Assembly (NCBI GenBank): GCA_021372945.1
Contig: JAJFTK010000012.1
Span: 1 to 64,000, forward strand
Direction of reading: 5' to 3'
Source of the DNA: Planctomycetaceae bacterium
Lineage (GTDB): Bacteria; Planctomycetota; Phycisphaerae; Sedimentisphaerales; Anaerohalosphaeraceae
Length of the DNA stretch: 64,000 nucleotides
Shown here piece by piece: positions 34,991-42,927 of the stretch. Under the pieces are notes generated by a model. The model did not search any database and was not told where the DNA came from. It saw only the letters and a list, made by a program, of their open reading frames with translations. How positions within the stretch are numbered: position 1 is the first letter of the stretch; the number at the start of each line of letters is the position of its first letter. The translations under genes and the position numbers were made by a program.

Positions 34991-36739
34991 CTAAGGCAAT
35001 GATCGAGATCGTTCCAGGATTGTCGCCAGCTTCGCCACCAGGGTATTCACCTGCGAATCCTTCAGGGTCAAAATATCTTTGAGCGCCTGACCGATATGCG
35101 GCAGATAGATCTCGATATAGCCGCGTTTGACCATTTCGTCTTTGATGCGCCGCTGTTTACGGACATGCATGCCGAGTTTGCGGCCGCATTCCTGGATGGC
35201 CAGTTTGATCTCCTTGATGATCTCGGGGTAATGGGCGACGGCCTCCTTGCTTTCGGACGTGAAGGGAACCCAAACGGAAGCGACATGAATCATCAGCAGG
35301 ATCGGGCCGCCGGGCAGCGCGCCTCTGCTCTGACTAAGGCCGTAATTGCGCCAGTTGGTCTCCATGACGGCCTTGTACGTCGCGCAGGAGGATTGCTGGT
35401 AGAGCAAGGGCACGCGGTTGGCGAAACGCACCAGCCGCATGAGCGGCTCTTTATCATCATCGCCGTTCTCTTCCCCTTTGAGTTCCTTGCAGCCGAACGC
35501 CAGTGCCGCCTCGACAATAAACGGGTTGCCGCGATAGACGGCGGGTTTGCGCGTAGAGCTGGTGTAGAAGTCCGCCTGGACAACGCGTTTGAGGCCATCG
35601 ATCAATTTCTCTTCACCGATCGGGCCGATACAGTCGGTCGGAGGCGCCATCAGCTTGGTGTCATTGATGACCTGGTGCAGTTTTTCAGCCTCCTTGAGCG
35701 TGAGCTGCTGAGGCTTGAGATTGACCGACAGTTTGGCTTTCTTGACGATTTCGCGACCCACGTTGCCGCTGACGCGAGAAAAATCGTGATGCAGAAAATC
35801 CACGATCTTTTTGCTTTCGCTCTGGCGGGCCATCTTGAAGAGAACGCCCAGCTCAACCCCGTGCGGGTGCGGCTTTATCTCCATGGGGACAAAAGGCAGT
35901 TCGTTCGTCTGGCGGGGATAGTCACTGACCGTTCCATCGGGGGCCTGGTAGCTGATCGCCGCGTGCGGGTTGGCCATGGCGGTCTGGGCCAGGTATTCAT
36001 CCACACTTTGTCGGCCCTTTTGATAACGGCCTTCCAGCACGATCGTGACGCTTGTTCCGGTGGGCTGATCGAACTGGCATTCCTCATCGAGGATGACATC
36101 GGGACGATTCTTGGTCGTATCGATCTGTACATGGTAGTGCCTCGCCGGTTTTGCCCCCGCAATGCGAGAAATGATCTGGACGGGTTCGCCCGTCGTGAGC
36201 AGCCCATACATGCCGGCGGCGCTGATGCCGATGCCCTGCTGGCCGCGGCTCATCTTTAAGGTGTGAAACTTGCTGCCATAGAGCAGGCGGGCGAAAATAT
36301 TGGGCACCTGCTTTGGGACAATGCCGGGGCCGTTGTCCTTCACCGTCAGGCGGAACTTATTTTCCGAACCATCGATGGGTGTGATCGAGACCGCGATCGT
36401 CGGCAGGATATGGGCTTCTTCGCAGGCGTCCATGGAGTTATCGACAGCCTCTTTGACCGTGGTGAGCAAGGCCTTGCGCGGATTGTCGAAACCGAGCAGG
36501 TGGCGATTCTTGGCGAAGAATTCGCTAACGCTGATATCCCGCTGCTTGGCGGCGATCGATTCGGCCGTGGCGGCCACGGTCCTGGATCTGCGACGCCCTT
36601 CGATGGGTTGCGGCAAAGCTTCCATTGGAGGGGCGTCGGCAACCTCCGAAGCGTCGGCCCGAGACTCCTGCTTAAAATCAAAATTTAACTGTGCCGGTTG
36701 TACTTTCTTGTGAGCAGACATTGGCATAGATTCCTGCAT
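34991..36739 (-). CDS. top6B: DNA topoisomerase VI subunit B
   Basis: A 582-residue ATPase subunit of the type IIB topoisomerase, which relaxes and decatenates DNA with the Spo11-like A subunit. GHKL motifs are clear: N-box EAVDNSMDA (97-105), G1 DNGPGI (135-140) and G2 SRGQQGIG (164-171). The helix-2-turn-helix and transducer domains follow, with QSRGALPGGPILLMIH late in the transducer. The N-terminal 50 residues are a non-conserved extension. Alternative starts at 36727 and 36721 are possible. Topo VI is mainly archaeal and plant; some bacteria have it. The A subunit is not next to it nor anywhere in this window, which is unusual because the two genes are commonly paired. Confidence 0.93.
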   Translation of the reverse strand: MQESMPMSAHKKVQPAQLNFDFKQESRADASEVADAPPMEALPQPIEGRRRSRTVAATAESIAAKQRDISVSEFFAKNRHLLGFDNPRKALLTTVKEAVDNSMDACEEAHILPTIAVSITPIDGSENKFRLTVKDNGPGIVPKQVPNIFARLLYGSKFHTLKMSRGQQGIGISAAGMYGLLTTGEPVQIISRIAGAKPARHYHVQIDTTKNRPDVILDEECQFDQPTGTSVTIVLEGRYQKGRQSVDEYLAQTAMANPHAAISYQAPDGTVSDYPRQTNELPFVPMEIKPHPHGVELGVLFKMARQSESKKIVDFLHHDFSRVSGNVGREIVKKAKLSVNLKPQQLTLKEAEKLHQVINDTKLMAPPTDCIGPIGEEKLIDGLKRVVQADFYTSSTRKPAVYRGNPFIVEAALAFGCKELKGEENGDDDKEPLMRLVRFANRVPLLYQQSSCATYKAVMETNWRNYGLSQSRGALPGGPILLMIHVASVWVPFTSESKEAVAHYPEIIKEIKLAIQECGRKLGMHVRKQRRIKDEMVKRGYIEIYLPHIGQALKDILTLKDSQVNTLVAKLATILERSRSLP

Positions 36740-36747
36740 AAATGCTT

Positions 36748-36788
36748 GAGCGGTTCGACAGATGAGTTTACCAGCTATCGAACCGCTC
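36748..36788. promoter_or_regulatory. 11-bp inverted repeat between serA and top6B
   Basis: gagcggttcga (36748-36758) pairs perfectly with tcgaaccgctc (36778-36788) across a 19-base loop. It sits between the serA stop and the top6B start. No T-run follows on the minus strand, so it may be an attenuator, an operator or a weak terminator. Confidence 0.45.
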
Positions 36789-36804
36789 CGTAATCACAAA
36801 TCAG

Positions 36805-38394
36805 TTATTGAAGTTTGCAGACGAACAATTCATTCACGAACTCTAGCTTGTTCAGTTCAGCAGTGGCCTGGGGATCAGGCGATTTGGACAGGCTGACGGC
36901 CAGCACGGCCTTGCCCTGTTCCAGTTTATGACCGACGCCCATGGTATTGATGTTGAGGCCATAGCGGCCAAGGATCGTTCCGACAGCTCCGATCACGCCG
37001 GGCTTATCTTCGTTGAAGATGATCAGCATAGCGCCTTCCGGCGTAACCTCGATGCTGAAACCGTCGATCTCAATAATACGCAGCAGGCTGCCGCCGTAAA
37101 CCGTTCCGCGAATGACGCGCGTCACTTTGTCGGTTTCCACGGTCGCGCTGAAACTGGACTCGAGATCCTTGATCTCGGCATTCTTCACATGGTCGATACT
37201 GATGCCGCGTTCCTTGGCCAGGATCGGGGCATTGACCATGTTGACGGTGGTGTCAAAATACGGCTGCAGCAAACCGATGATAAAGGACGTGGCCACCAGG
37301 TCGATGGGCTTATCGGCCAAAGAGCCGCGAAACTCGATCTTGGCGCCTTTGATCTGACCGGGAGCCAGGGTACTGAGCATGGCGCCGATCTTTTGAGCCA
37401 ACTCCGCATACCGGAGCACGATCGAAGATACCGAAGCGCTGGTGCTCGGCGCGTTCAAGGCGTTGCGTATGGGGCCGCCCTTGATGGCTTCGCAGAGGAT
37501 CTGGGCGGCTTCGACGGCCACTTCGATCTGCGCCTCTTCGGTGCTGGCGCCCAGATGCGGCGTCACCAGGCACTTGGGGCAATTGGTAAACCCCATATTC
37601 TCCGGCGGCTCCTTGGAGAACACATCCAGCGCCGCCCCGGCGATGGTGCCGGCGTTCACGGCATTGTAAAGATCATCTTCGTTGATAATGCCGCCGCGGG
37701 CGCAATTGATCAGCCTGCACGTGGGCTTCATCATCTTGAGTTCCTTGGCGGTGATCAGGTTGGTCGTTTGCTCATTGCGAGGAACGTGCAGCGTTACGAA
37801 GTCCGCTTCCCGATAGATCCGTTCGATGTTGTCGGTGATCTCGATGCCGAGTTGTTCGGCTTCCTTTGGTGCGGCAAACGGGTCATAGCCAAGGATGTTC
37901 ATATTGAACCCGCTGGCCATTCGCGCCACGGCCATCCCGATCCGTCCGAGACCGATAATGCCCAGCGTCTTATTATTGAGCTGGTTGCCGGTAAAGCTCT
38001 TCTTGTCCCACTGGCCCTTCTTAAGGCTGTTGCAGGCGGGCACCACGTTGCGGCTCAGGGCCAGCATCAGCGCCATCGTGTGCTCGGCGGCGCTCATCGT
38101 ATTGCCGCCGGGCGTGTTCATCACGATAACGCCCTTGCGCGTGGCGGTTTTAACATCTACGTTATCGATCCCTACGCCCGCCCTGGCCACTCCTTTGAGC
38201 TTGCCGGGGTTCTCCAGCACCTTTGCCGTCACCTGGGTCGCACTGCGTATGATCAAACCGTCATAATCGCCAATAATCTTTGCCAGTTCATCTTCGCTAA
38301 TGCCTGTTTTGACGACGGGCTCGAAATCATCCATCGCGTTGATCAGATCAATACCCTCTTTGGCCAGCTTGTCGGTGATCAAAATCTTGTACAT
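36805..38394 (-). CDS. serA: D-3-phosphoglycerate dehydrogenase
   Basis: A 529-residue first enzyme of serine synthesis, of the long form: catalytic and NAD domains (about 1-315, with TLGIIGLGRIGMAVARMASG, NCARGGIINEDDL and VTPHLGASTEEAQ), an intervening domain (about 320-450), and a C-terminal ACT domain (about 455-529, IFNEDKPGVIGAVGTILGRY) for serine feedback. GGAG lies eight bases before the ATG. The upstream gene encodes a lipoprotein on the same strand 12 bases away. Confidence 0.96.
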   Translation of the reverse strand: MYKILITDKLAKEGIDLINAMDDFEPVVKTGISEDELAKIIGDYDGLIIRSATQVTAKVLENPGKLKGVARAGVGIDNVDVKTATRKGVIVMNTPGGNTMSAAEHTMALMLALSRNVVPACNSLKKGQWDKKSFTGNQLNNKTLGIIGLGRIGMAVARMASGFNMNILGYDPFAAPKEAEQLGIEITDNIERIYREADFVTLHVPRNEQTTNLITAKELKMMKPTCRLINCARGGIINEDDLYNAVNAGTIAGAALDVFSKEPPENMGFTNCPKCLVTPHLGASTEEAQIEVAVEAAQILCEAIKGGPIRNALNAPSTSASVSSIVLRYAELAQKIGAMLSTLAPGQIKGAKIEFRGSLADKPIDLVATSFIIGLLQPYFDTTVNMVNAPILAKERGISIDHVKNAEIKDLESSFSATVETDKVTRVIRGTVYGGSLLRIIEIDGFSIEVTPEGAMLIIFNEDKPGVIGAVGTILGRYGLNINTMGVGHKLEQGKAVLAVSLSKSPDPQATAELNKLEFVNELFVCKLQ

Positions 38395-38406
38395 GCAATT
38401 TTCTCC

Positions 38407-39099
38407 TTAGTATGTTTCGATCTCAAAGACTTCCTGAACGGAAACCCTTTCATCAGAGTTTTTAAATTTGAGCTTATCACATGGATATAAATAACGCACC
38501 GTACAATGCGCATCGGCTGATACAAGCCGGCTGATCGCCGCGTCACGGCCGCCGGACTCCACCTCCACTTCGATATCGATCATTTTACCCTCCGGTTGTT
38601 TGGGCCACACGGCCGTCGGCACATCCACATCCAGCAGCACCGCACGGGTGACCAGCTTTCCCGCATAGAAATTTTTCATCTGCAAAGAATCTATTTCGAA
38701 AGTCTCCACCTGAACCAGCAGTACATACCCGGCGCCCTGAGAACGGGCAACCGCTCGGGGATCTTCAGAAATGCCCTCTAAGCGGCTGGGGTGGGCAACC
38801 AGATTCGACGGATCGATCTTGGCAGCCTTGGTCATATACCCCTGAAAAGCGCCGATCAGCTTATCCTGAAGGTCGTAGCCCACATTCAGCGACCGCGGAA
38901 ACTCGACCCACAGAAGTATTTTGCGGTCTTGATTTACCTGAAGATTGTAGTCAGGGGCGATTTTTCTCTCGAACGGGCCTTCACTAGCCATCAATCCAAA
39001 TAAACCGCATCCGGAAATCAACACGGGAATAGTTAACAATAACCAACAGAGATCTGTGATTTTCAGATATGCGCAGCAGTCATATTTCCGTATTATCAA
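38407..39099 (-). CDS. Predicted lipoprotein of unknown function
   Basis: A 230-residue protein whose N-terminus is a hydrophobic segment ending in a lipobox, VLISGCGL (Cys31), so a lipid-anchored envelope protein is likely. The start is TTG at 39099, overlapping the DUF2752 gene by 20 bases, with AAGGA seven bases upstream; this supports translational coupling. The body contains ILLWVEFPRSLNVGYDLQDK and VARSQGAGYVLLVQVETFEI, and resembles no family I can name. It lies directly before serA. Confidence 0.72.
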   Translation of the reverse strand: MIIRKYDCCAYLKITDLCWLLLTIPVLISGCGLFGLMASEGPFERKIAPDYNLQVNQDRKILLWVEFPRSLNVGYDLQDKLIGAFQGYMTKAAKIDPSNLVAHPSRLEGISEDPRAVARSQGAGYVLLVQVETFEIDSLQMKNFYAGKLVTRAVLLDVDVPTAVWPKQPEGKMIDIEVEVESGGRDAAISRLVSADAHCTVRYLYPCDKLKFKNSDERVSVQEVFEIETY

Positions 39100-39550
39100 G
39101 AATCGTCCTTACTAAGGTGACCATCCAACCCGCCAGAATTACTACGGTCGCAGCAATCAGAAGCAGTTTTGTACCGGTCGCGCTAAACACCCGTTTTGGA
39201 AAGTCAAAATCTACCCCAATAATAGCAAAAAGTAAAGCAAAAACCGCAACGAGAATTGCCAGCGCGCAAAAAACAGCCGCCGCGGGCTGGAGCCAGAACG
39301 CCTGTTTGAACTGACCGGTCACGAAAGCCTGGGCGGCGTGCGTCCACCCGCAGCCGGGACAGGGAATGTTAAACCGCTGTTTGAAACCGCAGACTCCAAG
39401 GAAAAACCCGAGATCCAAAAATCCTTTTTCGGTAAACCAAAGAACTGCGAAGCCTGCCGTGATCATGATAAAAACAAGGGCATACACCAGTCTTACCGGG
39501 TAAGACAGTTTGCGGCTTTTTTCTGGTTTTGCATATTGTTCATCCATCAT
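39080..39550 (-). CDS. DUF2752 membrane protein
   Basis: A 157-residue protein from the ATG at 39550 (a GTG at 39574 is also in frame). It carries the family hallmark GVCGFKQRFNIPCPGCGWTH between hydrophobic helices (about 22-42, 85-110, 125-150). DUF2752 proteins are small membrane proteins of unknown role. The conserved cysteines suggest metal or redox function, which is untested. It overlaps the lipoprotein gene downstream. Confidence 0.82.
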   Translation of the reverse strand: MMDEQYAKPEKSRKLSYPVRLVYALVFIMITAGFAVLWFTEKGFLDLGFFLGVCGFKQRFNIPCPGCGWTHAAQAFVTGQFKQAFWLQPAAAVFCALAILVAVFALLFAIIGVDFDFPKRVFSATGTKLLLIAATVVILAGWMVTLVRTILDNTEI

Positions 39551-39609
39551 TGCGCCGTTACAATAGACCCGCACTTACGTTGTGTCAAGATTGAAAGGTA
39601 CAGTGCCGC

Positions 39610-40425
39610 GTGATAAAAAGTTCGACCGAATTGAATCAGATGCTCGAAACGGCTAAAACAGCCGCCCGGCTGGCGGGACAGCGCGCGATGGAAGAACTTT
39701 GCTGTGCCCGCAAGTCGCTCAAGAGTTCTGACGAGGTCGTGACAACGGCCGATCCTGTCTGTCAAAAAATCATTCTTGACCAAATCCGCGCGTCGTATCC
39801 GGACGACGGCTATCTTGCCGAAGAAGGCCAGGACGGGACCTTGTACCGTGTTGGGCCGCGAAAAGAAAATCCCGTGTGGTGGGTGATCGATCCGATCGAC
39901 GGGACCAACAATTACGCCAACAAACTTCTTTGCTTCTGCGTCAGTATCGCGGCGATTTACGAGGGGCGGCCCATTGTCGGGGTCATTTTCGATCCGACCA
40001 CTGACTCGATGTACTCGGCCGCGACCGGACAGGAAGCTCAGTTGAATGGTTCCAGAATACAGGTCAGCCAGGAAGAAATCAGCAGGTTTACAAGTTTTGG
40101 CGTGGATAGTCATCTGCATCCGAAAACAGACAAAGCGATCCTGAAGATCATGGAACGGACGCGGTTTCGCTGCCTTGGCGCCACCGCATTGCACATGGCC
40201 TACGTGGCAAAAGGAGCGATGATCGGCATGGTGAGCACATCGGCTCGCCTGTGGGACATCGCCGCCGGAACGGTTCTGGTTGAGCAGGCCGGCGGGCGAA
40301 CTGCCGACCTTGACGGACAACCGATCTTTCCCATCGACATAGAAACCTATCAATCACAATCCATCCATACGCTGGCAACTTCCAGCCGTGTGTGCGACGG
40401 CATTCAGGCGCTTTTTGAAAACTAG
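39610..40425 (+). CDS. Inositol monophosphatase family protein
   Basis: A 271-residue magnesium-dependent phosphatase. The metal motif DPIDGTNN (normally DPxDGT) and the C-terminal LWDIAAGTVLVEQAGG are complete. The first metal-ligand loop reads LAEEGQDG instead of the usual GEE. It starts with GTG at 39610. Family members act on inositol phosphate, 3'-phosphoadenosine phosphate, fructose bisphosphate or histidinol phosphate; this one could not be placed. Confidence 0.88.
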   Translation: MIKSSTELNQMLETAKTAARLAGQRAMEELCCARKSLKSSDEVVTTADPVCQKIILDQIRASYPDDGYLAEEGQDGTLYRVGPRKENPVWWVIDPIDGTNNYANKLLCFCVSIAAIYEGRPIVGVIFDPTTDSMYSAATGQEAQLNGSRIQVSQEEISRFTSFGVDSHLHPKTDKAILKIMERTRFRCLGATALHMAYVAKGAMIGMVSTSARLWDIAAGTVLVEQAGGRTADLDGQPIFPIDIETYQSQSIHTLATSSRVCDGIQALFEN

Positions 40426-40500
40426 AGCTTTTGAATGTAACAATTCCGAGGTAAAGGCGTTTTTAAATAAAATGAACCTGGTCTATTAAAGGAGAGAACG

Positions 40501-42840
40501 ATGTACATTGAACGCTTGAATCGTCTTGTAACTGTGTCTTTGGTTCTTTTGGCTTCGATGCTGCCCTTGCAGGCCGCACAGGGCCCTTCCGATGCCTTGC
40601 TTGCCAGCCTGCCGGAAAACTGCATCGCCATCTTGCGGGTCAATAATCTCAATGATGCGCTGACCAAGATGGACAGCTACCTGATGGGCGCTTCACCGGT
40701 GCCGGTCAGCCTGGCGATGCTGGTGAATATGCAGTTGGTATCAGCCACCGGAGACGCGACCCTGACCGGCATTGACAAGGCGGGAAGTTTTGTGGTGATG
40801 GTTTTGCCGTCAGAAGAGGAAGATGTGAACGTGGGCATATTGGCGCCGCTGACAAGCTTTGATGAATTTACGGCCGCTAACAAATCGGTGAGCAAGCTTG
40901 AGGATGGAACGGTCCTGCTCAACGCTCCGCAGTCGCAAATCGGCTCTTTCGTTTTAGCCTCTGTATTAAATGGCAAATACGCCCTGGCGGTGCCGGAGTC
41001 CGAGAAGGAATCGCTTTCGCCGCTGAAGACGGCGCTTGACGACAAGACCTCCAAGCGCCTGGCCGCAAGGCTCAGTGCCGCGCAGAGCAAGGACGCTTCA
41101 ACCGTGCCGGCCTGGGCATTTGTGAATCTTTCCATGCTCTACGATGAGCATGGCGAAGAGATACAGGAGGCGATCGATGAAGGGATGCAGAAAGCCGGCG
41201 AGCAAGGCATGGGCGAATTAATGGGCGTTGCCGGCAAGATGTACAAGGAGATGTTCAAGACGTTTGCCGGAGACGCCGATTCCCTGACTATCGCCATGCA
41301 ACCGGAAAACACGCTGCTTACAATCGATACCACCCTGCGCGCCAAGGACGGGTCGGAGACAGCCAAGATGCTGGTGGCGGACCCGGCGGCCAAAAACGGA
41401 TATCAGCTTGGCGGTTTTATGAATAACACGTACGCGATCAATGCGTTGGCCAAGCTCAACCAGCCGATGCTCGAAAAGATGAACGAGACGATGCTGCGGA
41501 TCATGGATGCCAGCGCAACAGAAGGCACCTCGGCTGAACTGTCCGCGAAGTTGAGAACATTGATGAATGAATGGATGAAGGGTACGGGGAGCGAATTTGG
41601 TTTTTCGTTCTCCTATGCGGCAGGTGCGCCCCCGATCAGGCTGCGTGAAGTCGTTCAAATGAAGGAAGGCACTTCCGCCAAGAAGATGATGACCGAAAAC
41701 CTGGACGCGATTAACGATATTTATAAATCCATGGGCCTGCCGTTCCAAATCAGCTACAAGGCCGACGCCGAGACCTACAAGGATACGGGGATCGACGTCA
41801 TTCAGATTTCCGCCTTGGAAGCAACCCAAGGCGCCGAAGCTAACAGTGAATTTAACGAGATGATGAAGAAGATGTATGGGCCGGAAGGGATCAAGTACTT
41901 TATGGCCCAAAAGGGCAGCCTTCTGCTGATCACGATTGGCGGCCAGGGGATTGACGAAATGAAGAGCCTGATCGATCAGCCGGCGTCGCAGCCGATTGCC
42001 GGCGATATGAAAACGGCTGTGGATACCCTGGCAAACACGGCCTACGGTGACTTCGCGGCCAGCATCAATATATTGCGCCTGATGAAGGGCATGGGCGAAA
42101 TGATGCAGTCGCTGCCGGGAGCCGAACAGAATCCAATGAAGGACATCTTCAAGGGAATCAATATCCAGTCGCAAAGCACGCTTGTCCTCGGCGGCAAAGT
42201 CGCTGACGGCCAGCTTGGATTGCGAATCGCCCTGCCGAAACAGCACCTGATGGAGGTGGTCACCGCGGGCATGCAGATCCAGCAGCAAATTATGCAGGAC
42301 CAGCAGCAGCAAATGCAGCAGCCGGAGCAAGCGGAACCTAATCAGTCGGCGGCTCAAAAATCCATGCCGTTCGCAGCCGCTCCCAGCGCGACAGCGCAGC
42401 CGCAGCAGGAGGCGGCATCCCTGAAGACGTGGGTCGGCAAGAAGGCGCCGGAACTGAAGATGATCGACCTGGACAACCAGATCCACCGGATCTCACGGCT
42501 CAAGGGCAAGAAGGTGGTGCTGGATTTCTGGGCAACGTGGTGTGCGCCGTGCAAGGAATCGATCCCCCATCTGATCGCTCTGAGAAGCAGGACCGTCCCA
42601 GAGTCGGCGGTCATCATAGGCCTCAGCAACGAAGCCGCTGACAAGGTAACGCAATACGTCAAGAGCGCCAAGATCAATTATCCGATCGCGGTTTATAACG
42701 AGGAAGTGCCCGCCCCGTACGCAAAGGTGACGGGATTGCCGACGCTGTTCCTGATCGACGCGGAGGGAACGATCGTTGACGTGATCGAGGGATATGACCC
42801 GGCAACGACGCCGCAGAAGATCGAGGCCTTCTTGAAATAA
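40501..42840 (+). CDS. Exported protein with C-terminal TlpA-like thioredoxin domain
   Basis: A 779-residue protein with a signal peptide (about 1-23, ending LQAAQG). A region of about 560 residues resembling DUF3352-type envelope proteins follows (LPENCIAILRVNNLNDALTK near the start, repeated alpha/beta units). A Gln/Pro/Ala-rich linker (about 595-640) leads to a thioredoxin fold of the TlpA/ResA kind with the redox site WATWCAPC (Cys681, Cys684) and the cis-Pro loop TGLPTLFLID. It probably reduces or isomerises disulfides outside the cytoplasm. The fusion of the two parts is uncommon. AAAGGAG precedes the ATG. Confidence 0.82.
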   Translation: MYIERLNRLVTVSLVLLASMLPLQAAQGPSDALLASLPENCIAILRVNNLNDALTKMDSYLMGASPVPVSLAMLVNMQLVSATGDATLTGIDKAGSFVVMVLPSEEEDVNVGILAPLTSFDEFTAANKSVSKLEDGTVLLNAPQSQIGSFVLASVLNGKYALAVPESEKESLSPLKTALDDKTSKRLAARLSAAQSKDASTVPAWAFVNLSMLYDEHGEEIQEAIDEGMQKAGEQGMGELMGVAGKMYKEMFKTFAGDADSLTIAMQPENTLLTIDTTLRAKDGSETAKMLVADPAAKNGYQLGGFMNNTYAINALAKLNQPMLEKMNETMLRIMDASATEGTSAELSAKLRTLMNEWMKGTGSEFGFSFSYAAGAPPIRLREVVQMKEGTSAKKMMTENLDAINDIYKSMGLPFQISYKADAETYKDTGIDVIQISALEATQGAEANSEFNEMMKKMYGPEGIKYFMAQKGSLLLITIGGQGIDEMKSLIDQPASQPIAGDMKTAVDTLANTAYGDFAASINILRLMKGMGEMMQSLPGAEQNPMKDIFKGINIQSQSTLVLGGKVADGQLGLRIALPKQHLMEVVTAGMQIQQQIMQDQQQQMQQPEQAEPNQSAAQKSMPFAAAPSATAQPQQEAASLKTWVGKKAPELKMIDLDNQIHRISRLKGKKVVLDFWATWCAPCKESIPHLIALRSRTVPESAVIIGLSNEAADKVTQYVKSAKINYPIAVYNEEVPAPYAKVTGLPTLFLIDAEGTIVDVIEGYDPATTPQKIEAFLK

Positions 42841-42870
42841 TCAGTCCACAGATTGATTATTGTGCAGTAA

Positions 42871-42894
42871 AATAAAAGCCGGCAAGATGCCGGC
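42871..42894 (-). terminator. Terminator of the second pseudopilin locus
   Basis: On the minus strand a GCCGGC/GCCGGC stem with a 5-base loop (42878-42894) is followed by TTTTATT (42871-42877). It lies 34 bases beyond the stop of the giant K-like gene and between convergent genes. Confidence 0.7.
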
Positions 42895-42927
42895 GGTACC
42901 TAAGAATAATCAGTAATCAATGTACAA

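Noticed and set aside
36928..38490. Plus-strand reading frame of 520 codons
   Set aside because: Antisense to serA, which has full motif support.
41218..42486. Minus-strand reading frame of 422 codons
   Set aside because: Antisense to the thioredoxin fusion gene; Leu/His/Arg-rich, typical of a shadow frame.
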